A stretch of DNA of 64,000 nt from Hypomesus transpacificus (lineage: Eukaryota > Chordata > Actinopteri > Osmeriformes > Osmeridae): positions 14,850,705 to 14,914,704 of the forward strand of contig NC_061061.1 in the NCBI RefSeq assembly GCF_021917145.1, read 5' to 3'. Under the pieces are notes generated by a model. It made no database searches. It was given only the letters and a program-made list of their open reading frames with translations, and was not told where the DNA came from. Below are positions 26,748 through 41,029 of this stretch, piece by piece (the stretch's first letter is position 1; the number at the start of each line of letters is the position of its first letter). The translations under genes were made by a program, and so were the position numbers.

Positions 26748-29110
26748 CTTGAAGGGGTTCAGGGGTAATGTAGGAAAACTCAGCCCCTTGTGTAATACTT
26801 TGTGGACAGTAATTTTTAATAAGGTTGAAACTGTTTTACCCAAACTGGTTCTGCAGAGTACACAACCTTTTACTAACAATCATTGTTCAATTTGGAGATA
26901 CATTTCACTGCCTCATGTGACAAAATCACATGACACATCTTGACATTCATCAGCAGACCTTGAAAAGATGGCTCAGCAAAGTCTAATGGAAAACACCATT
27001 CACTTAAGAATGTGTGTAGATCCATTATCAGTTCCTTCACAATAGTATTTGGAAAGATTTTCTAAAAGTACGAGTCAAACAGAGAAAATAGTGCAGTTGT
27101 TCAACATGGAACTGTTTGGTTAGCAGAGCGTTGGGGTTCACTTTGAAAATCTATACAGTATAACTATCAGCAAGTAGTACATTTAGTTGTTGTCTGTTAT
27201 TAAGTTAATGTATTTAAGTATGTCAGTAAAATAAGTTATCCTGTGAATATCAGTGAACAAGTTATGGAATCTATAAATGTGTATGAACTCTGCACATGCA
27301 AAAATTATATACTGTAGGCTACTGGTCAGTATTTACCTGATTCACAACCCGACAACCATTAAAACATGCCAGTAAACCTCATACTAAAAGTAAGGGTTTG
27401 ACCCTTTGCAAAACTTTGTGCAATATTTTGCATTTATTTGTGTATATATGTATAACAGAAACTGACATATTATACACGATGCATATCTTTGGATCTGAAA
27501 GCGTTCACAACCCTGTGTGTTTTACAGTTTTTGTCAACACAGTTATGCACCACTGATTCCCGCAAACTGATACTGCCTTAGGGCGGCAGAGCTGGTATGC
27601 CAAACCTGTTGTAATATTATGCCTTCTCATTTTAAGCGTGAAGACTAGAGTCCTCAGTTCACATTTGAGATTACAACTTTAGTTTAAAACTGGCTTATAA
27701 TGATTATTTAGCTGTTTGTCAGTCAAATGCTGGGATTTGTTGATAAACCCCTAAGGGAAAATAGGTATTTCACCTTACAGAGCTGTATGGAGCACTTCTA
27801 TAATATTGATGATTTTCGTGTCTTTACAATGTTGGTACTCGAATGGTTTGCCACAAAAATGTGAAGAAAAAAATCTAGTGTCCCAATGCATGTTGGAGCT
27901 AACATGTTGGTACAAATACTGTAACACCTGAAGTCCTTGTTTCAGCTGCTATAATGTCAGAATAGATAATGTCAAGGAAATGTGTTAGGGTGAAATAAAC
28001 ACAAAAGATCATGTGGATTCATTTTCTGAACGTTTTGTCAAAATAACACATACATAACTGTAACATTTAGCCGGACATACTGAATTGAAGCAGATGTAGT
28101 TGAATTACAATAAATTACATGGATGAAAGCTCAAAGAAAGCCTCTGCAAATGTTTGCTTGAGGTCACACACACCCTTCACTGACTTATTGTCCACTAGAG
28201 GACAGTGTATGAGCAGTCGCAAAGGTGAGAAACTGAGAGAGAGAGAAAGACAGAAAGAGAGAGAAAGAGTGAGATAGGGAGAGGGCGGGTGGGAGTGTGT
28301 TAGACAGGCTTGAGGAGGCAGTTGCCACCTAAGCGTGCCCAGATGAATACTAATTGCTGTGTACCGTACGACCAGAAAGAGTCCCATTGATGGAGAGCAC
28401 AATGGTGAGCGGACACAGGGGAAGCAGAAGAATCCCATTATTTAATTTTCTCCCTCCCTCTCCTCGTGTTTGTGCGACCGCCGTCTGTAGTCTTTGGTGC
28501 AAAAGGAGACCATTGGCCTTCACAATGCAGTCCTTGTGTATGGGGCCTTGGGACCAGAGGAAAACCAGGACTTCCGTAGATCCCTCCCACCCTACCCCAA
28601 TGCTGTGTGGGCAAAACAAAGACGGTTGTATAAGATGGTTGTAATATGGTCATAGTCTGAAACATGGAAACAAAATCCCTCAATGCAGTCCCACTTTCAA
28701 TTAGGAGGCCATTAGGATAATACTTTTTAAAGTAATAACCACTATTACTGGTTCTCACCAGCCAGAGGGTCAAGTACCTAACCTCATACACCAATAAATA
28801 TTCCCAATACCTAATATAGATATTCTTCCTTGTCCTTAGTTTAGTTGTAAAAAGCCAAGCACACTGTCACAACTTACAGTATTTGCCTGTATTTCCTTCC
28901 TTTATTTCTATTCATGTTTGTTCCCATATTGACAAGCTGAGGAGGGAGGCACAGACAGATACAATGGCAGACTGTTACAGCCTCATCAACATCTGTAGCA
29001 ACGAAATCAACAATCCTGTCCACCACTGCATGCTGCACGAAACATATGAGCATTGAGAAAGAGAGGGAGGGAGAGCGACAGAGAGGGGAGCAGAGAAAAG
29101 GAGTGACAAG

Positions 29111-29148
29111 GAGAGAGAGAGGGAGAGGGAGAGGGAGAGGGAGAGGGA

Positions 29149-29195
<47 letters not shown>
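29111..29195. repeat. (GGGAGA)n / (GA)n microsatellite
   Basis: A GA run with a GGGAGA-rich 5' half and a pure GA 3' half, about 440 bp upstream of the hapln2 start-codon exon. It generates Arg-Glu and Ser-Leu open frames that are not genes. Confidence 0.96.
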
Positions 29196-29200
<5 letters not shown>

Positions 29201-29637
29201 AAAGCAGAAAAGAAAGAGGATGAGCAAATGAATCATGAGGGACAGAGGGAGGGTACAGCCGATTAAAGCTTTAGAGCTGGGAGAGATAGGAGATGGTCTA
29301 AATACTGCCACTTGATTCGTAAGCTGAGCCAGTGTTTAGATCATGGGTTGTCATTGAAACAATATTGAGGAGCGTCCACTTACCAAAGGACGAGAGGTCA
29401 TTGACAGGTCATGTTTGGAGTAAGGACTGTTAATGGGTAACCCTTTCCTGAAAAGACAAGAAAAAAGCATTCACTAAATAAGGTTTGAGTTACTGCATCT
29501 TTATTCTTTACACTGCGGTAAGAGTTAAGTGTCATTGATCTGATGATTTGCTCAGATAGAGAACACAAAGCTCCATTGAAACAATTTACCAATGTTATTC
29601 TTTCACTGCAGGGGTCACGAGGGTGACTAAATCCATT

Positions 29638-31565
<1,928 letters not shown>

Positions 31566-31983
31566 CCTGTGGTATGCATGCTACCCGTTTCCAAAAAAAA
31601 TCTTGATCCAAAGATGGAGAATTTCTGCGTAGACTATAAGTAGAAGAGGTTCATGACCTCAAAACTTGCAAATACAAATCCATGTTACATTAGTAACGGA
31701 AAAACCTTTTCAAGAAACCTGCCATACCTCTTATCTAAGTGTTGCTAAAAGCTATATCAAGACCCCAAATTGGAACTCTTAAGAACAGCATTCTTTGAAG
31801 GAAAATTTGAGAAACAAGAAACAACATCAAGACAATACACTCAATATTCAAGACTCATATTAGGTGTTAGCACACCAAAACCATTTATCTTTCATAATGA
31901 CAATAATACATGTAAATATGATCTTGTCTTTAACCATATTTATTGTTATGATATTTTCTGTCTGATCACAAAACATAATGATT

Positions 31984-31989
31984 AATAAA
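31984..31989 (+). terminator. hapln2: Polyadenylation signal for hapln2
   Basis: AATAAA 420 bp past the stop codon, followed within 20-40 bp by a GT-rich stretch (tgttcattgtgtctttgtgt), as expected for a cleavage region. Confidence 0.6.
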
Positions 31990-32590
31990 GTGTTCATTGT
32001 GTCTTTGTGTGAGTGTACAGAATTGTATGACTGTTTAAAATGGCTCCTAAGAAAAATACCACCACCAACAGAAGCTGTTTACACAACTTTGGGTACCTGC
32101 ACTTTTATTGCATCAATCTAACTTCATGCTGTTTTAACTCACTCAATTCAATGTCACAAATGTCAATCAGTGACAACATTCAGCCTACTACACATCAATC
32201 GATACATCTTATATCAAACACAATGGTGTTAGTAAAAAACTACCGTCTACAATATAGGGAGTAGTAAAAATCTAGCAGTTCATTTAACAAGACACCCAAT
32301 GTCCATATTTTCATTTTCAGTGCCTATATATTCCAAGACCCCTTGATAAATATATCATAATATATTTAAATATAATCATGTATTTTAATATCAACTGTAT
32401 ATTTTATGAAATCATAAATGAAACTGTATTAATCAGATCTATGCATCTTTGTGTATCCTGATTGTGATTTTTGTTTAGACCACTGACAGCAGATCTCAGT
32501 TGGAATTAATGAAATTAACAGTACAAAAAACCTAACATTGAGTCCAAATATAATTGTAAAACCAATAACTACGGTGCCTTACAGACATAC

Positions 32591-32596
32591 TTTATT
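32591..32596 (-). terminator. bcan: Candidate polyadenylation signal for bcan
   Basis: TTTATT on the plus strand reads AATAAA on the minus strand, about 900 bp past the bcan stop codon. Motif match only. Confidence 0.35.
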
Positions 32597-33494
32597 TATA
32601 AGTACAGTAAGTAAACATATCACTACAGTTAGTAGATGTAATCAGCTGAAAGGTTAAATCCAATATGTATTCATACACATTTCTTGTTATAGCCTACCGA
32701 GTTTGACTAACTATAGATGGATGTCATTGATACAATATCTAGAAATTACAAAGATAAATGGGACAAAATGTTTGAGGTTTTTGCAAGTATCTTAGTGATT
32801 ATGTGTTCTGCAGATACTATGAATGGAACTGTGAGCAAACTGAAAAACAAAGCCCAAGGAATGCGAACATGTTGAATTAATGGTAATACCTGTGGGAAGG
32901 TATATCTGAGCTCTGAAATATGTAGGAAAAACAGATACAAACTGGACTCAAAGAAAAATTGCAACTGTTGCTGAGGAAGAGAGAATGAAAGCAATTTTCC
33001 CTAGGGGATTAATAAAGTACCCATTTATCTATCTATTTAAGTGGCTTCAGTTAATGTCAGACCAGCTGAGGTTGAGAATTAATTTGTGCTTATCCATCCT
33101 CCCCATCTAAGAGCTTCATAACTAGACATTGCAGTCAAATACAGTATTCCAACAGTGTCATTATTAGTTGATAGACCACGTATAGTAATAGGCGTTTCCC
33201 ATTAACATACTACAGTATGCACTCGTTTTTTGCTAAGCTTCCTTTTCTTGACATGTTTGATATACTTCAAGTGAGCTCATAACTGTATTAGAGTCCTATC
33301 AAAGTCTTATAATTTTGCTAATGGGTTTATTCTGGAAGAATTAGGTGATGGGAATACATCAACAACTTGGCTTCAAAGACAACATTTCTTAAGTGAGGTT
33401 CGACCTTGTTGGAGAACAAGGTTGGGCAGCCTTAGAGTGAAATACATCAGTGACACGGGATTAAACAGGGTACACAACACTTGGATTCAAGAGT

Positions 33495-36400
33495 TTAAAA
33501 GTTCCACTTAATGTCCCAAAACTGTGGAGTGGCTTTCTCTGTAGCTGTGTCCACAACCAACACCTCCTCATTCTGGTATGGCGGTGTAGTTATCTGCTCA
33601 TATTCTGCTGACTGGTCTATATAAATGCAAACACATGAAAACAAGGCATGGACAACATGTTTCTGTCACATCCTGTACCAAGTGTTCACCACATACAACT
33701 GCATAATCTGCATAGTCCTACAATGGCATGGCCTATTACATAAAAACAAATGTGTAAGAAAATGTATGTAAATTATGAATGCTTACTTGGTGTACAGGTT
33801 ATTTGAGGTGCCTCCCATTGCCCATTTGACAGACATTTGATGACAGGATTCTTCCTCTGGAGGAATTCTTCACCACAGTAGTAGCGCACTTTGGAGTTAG
33901 TTTCATAATGCAGACGCCTCTTACCAAATAACTTAGCACCGGGGACTTCAGGAGGTTGGCCACAGGAAGCTAGCAAGTGACACAATGTCAGGTTAAGTAA
34001 AAGCTCATTAAGGGAAAACTCTGTGAGGTGCTTGTGGAACCTGTCCATGCTGTATGGCTTTTGCACTCACATGTGCCTTTTTTGCAGGTGTAAGAAAGGT
34101 GGTAGTTACAGGGCACGTCACTCCAGCGCCCTTCGTCATGCCACACCATCACCACACAGTCCTCCCCCGACAGGAAGTAGCTGTCAGGCTGGCCCCGGTA
34201 CCAGTTATCATACAGCTTGCAGAATGAGAAGGGGAAGGTACAATAGAAAATGTGAGTACGGTAGATGTGGTGAAAAAGACTGAACGCTGGGAATGGTAAC
34301 AGATATTGTAGGGAGGAGAATAAGGGATATTTTGCGTTGCATCGTGAGGAACAAGAAAGAGGTCCATACCCAGTGCAAACATTATTTGACCCCAGAGACA
34401 CCTAAAACAAAGCTTTATAAACATTCATATATTGGGCTGATAATGAAACACCCAATGTACATGTGATTTAAAAAAAGGACAATGTGACACTCACAAGAGG
34501 GTTCCCATCAGACCAACGGAAGTCTCCTTCGATGGTCCTATCGTTCAGTCCAATCCACTGGTACTCTCTATACTTATCTAGTGAAAGAGACAGAGCGTAA
34601 CTTATTGTACATTAGCCTATTTGAAGTGCTCACATGGTAGATGATTGAGTATCTTATCAGTGTGGAGGATGTGGACTTTCTTTGCCCCCTCAAACACTTG
34701 TCAGGCTGGTGTCAGGCTACTAACCATTGAAAGAACATAAGGAATTCTACGAGATAACCATCTCCTTTCTATATTCCCAGACATAATACCAACACAGATT
34801 TCAAAACCTTCCTTTGTTCTTTGTTCTTGTAAACTGGCTATATGGCAGACAAGACACGAAATCCAGTGTTGTGTCTTTTCTGGACCACACCAAGTTATTT
34901 TCATTTTCAACAAGCTAGAGAAGTTAAATCTTTTATAAAATAAGCCTCACAGACCTCGTGGGGTTTATTTAGAAGTCATCCTTAAATCGCAGTAAATTCA
35001 GACCTTTGATACTTAAAAAGTAGATTGTTCGCCCTACAATAGCAAAAGTTTTCTTTTACATTTGTATGTTACACCTACCGTAGCTACTGAGGCTAATTTG
35101 CATTGGGAGCGGTTTTTCACAAGGGGTTTTGGGGATGTTTTCAGATTTACATTTAGTCATTTAGCAGACGCTCTGGAGCGACTTACAGTAAGTACAGGGA
35201 CATTCCCCCCGAGACAAGTAGGGTGAAGTGCCTTGCCCAAGGACACAGCATCATTTGACACGGCGGGGAATCGATCCGCTAACCTTCTGATTACTAGCCC
35301 GACTCCCTCACCGCTCAGCCATCTGACTTTGATTTACTATACCATTGATGTAGTCCTGCTCCTCGGGGGTCATGATGGACACTAGGTGCCCTCCACACAT
35401 ACGACAGTGCTGCTCGGCTACCTCCCAGCCTTGCTGCTTGTCAAAGTGACGATAACAGAATCCCATGAACTTCTCCCATCCAGGTTCACACGACTCCAAA
35501 TCTGAAGGAAGGGTGAAAATAACGCGTGAGATGCATGAAAACATTTATTTCATCAAAATACTTTTTATTTTTACGTGACATTGTGGATCAGTATTGGAAC
35601 AATTTTAAATGTTTTGCTGTTGTACCTGTCTGGCACATATCTCCACCATATGAGGGTAGGCAAAGACATTGTGTTGATCCTCCACCGTCAACACAGGTGC
35701 CCCCATTCAAACAAGGGTTATCCACACAGGCATCTGAGAAAGAGACATAAGGGGTTCATTCAATGTGCAAAAGCAGAAAGTCTAGTAAACTATATGAACA
35801 CATTTGATTCAATATATGAGTTAAGTGCTACAAAACACCATTAGTCACTGTGTACATCTTGGTGTGATTGCAGTATGGCTCCTCCTCTGAAGATAGATGT
35901 TGGCCACTAGAGAGAGCCATTACCTAACTTACAGTTTACACACTCCCTTGCAAACATACTGTATTCTATAAACAGCTGCTTTCTAGGGTTAGAGCTGGTC
36001 ATCTCTGTTGTAGATGTATAAGTAATAGGAGTGTACAGGACATCCTACACTTAATATATATATATTATATATATATTTATTTTTTTAAGCATTACTGGAG
36101 TCTGAAAAGAGACTGAGCGCCCTCTACTGTGCATTCATGTTTTAACCACTAGAGTCAATTTACCACCAAATAATATGATATGAGATTTTCTGAATAATGA
36201 GCAGGATTGATCAGTTTAACTAGTCATAAGTATTAACCACAGGAGTTTAAGTTTTGATGTTTAGTTAGCTGCTAAATGAATGTGATTTATAAAAAAATAT
36301 TGAAATATATTGTTAATCATTTGGAAAATGTTTGAGGTCGTAAAAGAAACAAATTGTTTTCACAATGAATTGTTATGCGCAAGGTGGCTGATAAGTTACG

Positions 36401-39400
36401 TGGAACACGTTTGTGCTACCTGAAATCCTCCAAAATCTTCCAACAGATGATCTGCCAGAAGGTGGTGCTGCAGGGGTTGTAGTCAACTCCTCCTCATCAA
36501 AGTCCTCAGGGTACGGAGTGGCTGTCATTGTTGTGAGTTCATCATAGTCCTCTGTGGTCGGAGAGTGGCTGGGAGTCTCCTCCTCTGGTTCCTCAGTGGG
36601 TGGCAGGTTAGAGGACTCGGGAGCATCGACTTCAGTGTCAGTTGCCTCCCCACTGTACTCCAGGTCCGACCGAGACTCCTGGGGGACGGTGGGGGCTGGT
36701 TCTGTCTCCGAGCTGGGGGTTAGTGACAGGTTAGGGAGCAATGTGATTTCTATCTCGGAGGAGGGTGTATCTGTTCCGGACTCAATTTCGCTACTGTCGG
36801 TGTCATTGACGGAGTTGAGAGTTTCATTTGTCAAGGGGAATTCTGTGGCAAAGACCCCTGAGCTTTCTCCAGAGGTTTCTCCTGATGTATCGGCAGATCC
36901 AGAAATCTCATCTGCTGATCCCGACCCAGCATCCTCTCCACTGCCCTCCAGGCCACTGGCCTCCAAGCCACTGCCCTCCAAGCCACTGGCCTCCAAGCCA
37001 CTGCCCTCCAAGCCACTGGCCTCCAAGCCACTGGCCTCCAAGCCACTGCCCTCCAAGCCACTGGCCTCCAAGCCACTGGCCTCCAAGCCACTGGCCTCCA
37101 AGCCACTGCCATCCAGGCCACTAACCCCCAGGCCTGAGGCTGTGTCTGCAATGTCTGGAGTTTTAGTAATGAGCATTTCTGGGCTTTCACCCACTCCCTC
37201 CTGCTCCACCTTGTCCAGATTTCCTTCCAAGGGGTCAAACCCAGAGGGGACACTTACTTCAGGAATGAAGGTGATCACCTCTCCTATAGAGCTGGCCTCC
37301 ACCTCCACGACAGGAGGAGACAGAGTCATGCGTATAGGTGAGGTCAAAAGAGTCACAGGGTAGTTATCTCTGTGGATGCCTTCTTCACTGGAACCTGGCT
37401 CACTAGTGACTGAGATGATATTGTCTGTGGTGACCAAAGTTAGGTCTGCTGAGTGAGTGGAAGCTTCTGGTAATGACTCCACAGAGGTTCCACCGGCCTC
37501 CTGCTCCTTACGGTCTACTGGGGTGGAGGAATTTGGTATTGTTAAGCCAGACGGTTGCTGTGTGGGAGTATAACCTGTTGATAAAATAGGAAAACATATC
37601 AATCAACGGTAGTTCATATAGAATATGTGGAAAATTTAATAGTTGGTTCGGGCTGTGTAAAAAGTGCTTTTGTGTCTTTTACTTAAACCAACTGAAGTTT
37701 GTATAAAAAAACACAAGCCACATAAGCTTCCGATGAAAAATAGTACTAAGAAAAAGAATTTCAGAGATATATTAAACGGAAAAGGCTTTTTGTAGACTCA
37801 CTGTACTCAGAGGTAGGTATCACTTCATGGGTGTCATAGGGGTCAATGTCCACTTGGCTAAGGGTAGCCGTCGTATGAGAGGACAAGGGATGCTCTTCGC
37901 CAGAAAGAATTAAATTGGAACTCTCCTCTACAGAATTCACTTTGTTTAGGGGATATTCAGGCGTAGTGTTTTCAAAAGATGAGGATGGGTTGGTGGAGAA
38001 GATAGGGAAGAGCTCTGGATGCGCATGAGATGAAGTGGCAGCTACAGATGGCTCTACGACACCCCTGGCAAGGGCTTCCTCAGGATCTCCTGAAACTTTG
38101 TGAGAGTTGCCTGAGTGGATCCACTGCTCCACGTGACCATCCTCAGAATGGTCTTCTGGAGGTGTGGTGAACCCATTCACTGGGCTTGTTACCTCATACT
38201 CTGAGCTGGATACAGATGCCTCCAAAGCAATTTGTGGAACACTTCCGGTGTGCCTGTCAACTTCCAAAGAAGACTCTGTGTTACTGATGCTGTCTTCGTG
38301 AGAATCGTGAGATGGAACCGGGTAGATTGGGTCTTGGTGTTCACCTGGAGCAGGCTGATGTGACTCTGGGTAACTGGCCTTGTGCACGGGCTCCAACGTG
38401 TCTTTTGTGGCCTTGGACTCTCGAGGTATGGATGAAGAGGTGACTGGGCTCTGGGGTTCCATGGGAAAGGGGAGCTCGTCATAGGCCACAGTGGGGGTTT
38501 GACCCTCCACAGCCCCCTGTTTCTCCTTGTGCTCTTCAGGGTATTGCTCCTCTGAGACAGGGATGGCTGTCAGAGCACCTTGAGCTTCACTACCCTCTTG
38601 TTCTGTCATGTGGACCAGGCTGAACTCGTCCAGAGGGTCGGCCAGGGTCACAATGTCCTCCGGCTCGGTGGCCAGGTATTCATAGGGGGAGTCTGTGTGT
38701 GCGTGGTTGTAGCCTGTGAAATGAACGTGGACGAAATTGAGGTAAACCAAATATTTAATAAAATATATGATATTAACACGGAAGTGTGTGTGTTAGCATG
38801 AGACTATATATCATGTGTTTGTTCCTTAAACTCAACAACAATTTTACAGTCTTACTTTGGAAGCAGTAGACATCGTGGCGAGCGTGTGGCTCAGGGAAGC
38901 CCGTCTGGTTGCTATGACGATAGACAGTCTTGACTCCAGGCTCGCCCCCGCCGCAGCGCTCTCTGGGAATTACGATAGGGTAGCGTACGCTTCCGTCTGC
39001 CAACCAACCAGGGCTGCAGTGGTTCAGGCCATCATTCCAGGCTGCATACAACTGACCTGTGGTTGCCAACTCAGCCCCATGATCCCTGCAGTGAGCCTTT
39101 GCTTCCCATAAGGTGAACCGGTGAGGAGAGGAGCCATGGAACACCTTGCCTGTGAATACGGAGAAAACACGGCACGATGATGTCAACGGAAAATATGTTT
39201 TACCTTTCTATAGAGGAAACTGTAATCTAAGTTTCGGTACCATTTCAGGGATGCAGTTGATAATGTAAAAACACCCAAGGGTATCCACAGTACAGTGTTA
39301 TTACCTTCGATATCCTCCACATAACAATACACATCATAGAGCTCATCAGGCTCCAGCAGTCCATAGCTCCTGACTCCAGGCCATCCATCCATATCTCCAA

Positions 39401-41029
39401 AACAGCCCTCCCTTGGCATCTGGATAGGATACCTGTTTAGAAAAGAGGTGAACAGTGTAGCAAATCTCAAACACCATTTCAAGTTCTCACATCCCATAAT
39501 CAGACTCAGGATATCATTTCAATACAGTTTTTGTTCAGTGTTAACTGAACAAATTAACCCTATTTGAACCCTCTCGATACAAGTAAAAAACAATATATTC
39601 CTCACCTTACTGAGTGGTCGGAAAGCCATCCTGCATCACACTGTTCGTAGCCACTATAATACGCTGCAAAAAGCTGTTCTGGAGAGGCGATGTGAGCACC
39701 AATCTCCTTGCAGGCTTTCCTGGCCTGCTCGAAGGTGAAGGCATACCGACTAGCAGCCTCTCTATAGTGGAACACCACCCCTGTTTGACACAGCACAGGA
39801 CTCCAGGTGTTATCTGGGCGGCTTATTTGGTGTGAAAGGCAAATTTATCAGGGCTGACAAATGTTCCTGGTAAAGAGATCCATATTTATTTAATTAAGGT
39901 TGTGCATTCATAGGGAAACCTCATATATTTTCACAGAATGTATATGGCATGATGAATATACAGACACATGAGTGGAACAATATGTTTTATGTAGTCTGTT
40001 GGTTGTTTTATCCTTGAACCCTTCAATGATATACGGTATACAATTCCTTATGACTGGTTTTCACCTTGTGAAATCACAATGTGACACATACTGTCAACAT
40101 ACACACATTTTCATAAGAACACTGCCTTGTAAGGTTAGCCTGCCCTCACCTTTGACCTTGATGTAAGCCACATCATCTGCATCCTCCAGGCCTTGCTGCA
40201 CCTCACATCTGTAGAAGCCCGTGTCATTGTACCGCAGACCTTCCAGCTTCATGGTTAAGTCGGCAGGGGAGGATGCGTAATTTAACAGGAAGGCCCGGTC
40301 CTTGTAGGCCTCACTAACCTTTACCCTGTCCCCGCGGGCCACCAGGATCTCAGTCTCTCGGCCTTGTGACAGGATGCTCCACTTGACCCGGGGCAAGGTG
40401 AGGACGGCGTGTCGACCCACCGTTGAGGGGGACGGGGGTGGATGGGACAGGGACACCAAACAAGGCAGTGTGAGAGAGCCACCCAAGATGGCGGCGATGG
40501 GTGGTTTGATAGGGATGGTCACCTGTAGGAGTCTTGAGTCATCTGGAGATTAGGGTAGAAGGTTTAGGCTAACATAAATACGTGAGTTTTTACTTGACTA
40601 AGACCTGCCTTTGTGATGTTTAATGTATTAACATCCATGTGAAAAATACAGTGTTTGGTTTTATGGTAGTGAGTGCAGATTATCCTAAACCCACAAGCAT
40701 TATCAGCCCTCATCAAAGTGTTGTTGACAGTTCCAGTTGAGACACACAGGCCACCCTTGGAGCACATCAAGTTAACCTTGATTTCTGTTCTCAATGTCAC
40801 ACCTTCTAAACCCCATTTGTGCACGTCAGCAAAATCAGTGAATGACGGAAAGTGATTAAAGGGCCCCCTCCGCAGTCAGAGGTCATAGATAATATAATGG
40901 ATGTCAGTAGCAAGAACTGACAGTGGGAGGGTCATAGGGGTGAGTGTGCATACCTGAGCCATGGCTGGGGGTAGAGGAGGATGGTAGGACAAGGAGACAG
41001 ATGGTGCACAGCAGCAGAGATAGGAGCAT
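33495..41029 (-). CDS. bcan: Brevican, lectican chondroitin-sulfate proteoglycan (13 coding exons, 1310 aa)
   Basis: Secreted hyaluronan-binding proteoglycan of neural matrix. Coding exons in order: 41029-40954, 40542-40150, 39780-39606, 39432-39305, 39149-38856, 38713-37802, 37574-36420, 35733-35626, 35501-35343, 34577-34495, 34215-34071, 33969-33787, 33616-33495; phases all close. Signal peptide ([15 protein letters not shown]), then Ig domain to about residue 156, link module 1 (157-257), link module 2 (258-355), an acidic Ser/Thr/Pro/Glu-rich centre (356-1044), one EGF repeat (1045-1080, [13 protein letters not shown]), a C-type lectin domain (1081-1209, with WIGLND and [15 protein letters not shown]), a CCP/Sushi module (1210-1270) and a tail ending FWDIKWNF. 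The order is lectican, and the absence of a second G2 link pair excludes aggrecan. The centre, at about 690 aa, looks longer than in mammalian brevican and carries a Ser-Gly pentapeptide array. An upstream non-coding exon is expected. Confidence 0.93.
35144..35325 (-). mobile_element. tRNA-derived SINE, minus orientation, in bcan intron
   Basis: Inverted copy of the SINE at 24,257-24,439. On the minus strand it begins agatggctgagcggtgaggg, then carries a B-box-like ggatcgattcc and ends in the gctaaatgactaaatgtaaa tail. It lies in the intron after the first lectin-domain exon of bcan, in the same orientation as the gene. Its head starts about 17 bp from the splice donor at 35,342. Confidence 0.9.
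36945..37125 (-). repeat. bcan: 15-bp coding minisatellite in bcan ([10 protein letters not shown] pentapeptide array)
   Basis: About 12 tandem 15-bp units. On the minus strand they encode S-G-L-E-A or S-G-L-E-G, with one S-G-L-D-G, at roughly residues 812-870 of brevican. Each unit has one Ser-Gly dipeptide flanked by a Glu, the usual context for glycosaminoglycan attachment. The units are highly similar at DNA level, so the array probably grew recently by slippage or unequal exchange. The period is a multiple of three, which also keeps other frames open, including a 269-codon plus-strand frame that I do not regard as a gene. Confidence 0.93.

Larger units (their letters stand above)
23756..29637. 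other. Intergenic region between rhbg and hapln2 (divergent genes)
   Basis: It contains the 5' flanks of two genes that point away from each other. No confirmed gene. It holds one SINE (about 24,257-24,439), a 26-bp tandem duplication near 26,695, a GA microsatellite (29,111-29,195) and an unidentified exon-like minus-strand stretch at 25,275-26,110. An inverted CCAAT motif lies near 23,992, about 240 bp upstream of the rhbg start, and could belong to its promoter. The 5' UTR exon(s) of hapln2 should be in this interval, but I could not place them. Confidence 0.5.
31566..33494. other. Convergent 3' ends of hapln2 and bcan
   Basis: Holds the 3' UTRs of two tail-to-tail genes. No further gene seen. 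A plus-strand AATAAA (31,984-31,989) fits hapln2 and a minus-strand AATAAA (32,591-32,596) fits bcan. Between about 32,990 and 33,040 the sequence ggggattaataaagta followed by tatctatcta resembles the 3' tail of fish non-LTR retrotransposons (low confidence). Confidence 0.5.

Noticed and set aside
28874-29311. 145-codon minus-strand open frame with a Leu/Ser/Pro repeat
   Set aside because: Generated by the (GA)n/(GGGAGA)n microsatellite.
36554-37363. 269-codon plus-strand open frame antisense to bcan
   Set aside because: It is explained by the 15-bp period of the coding minisatellite; the minus-strand frame is the one that joins in phase to the lectican exons.
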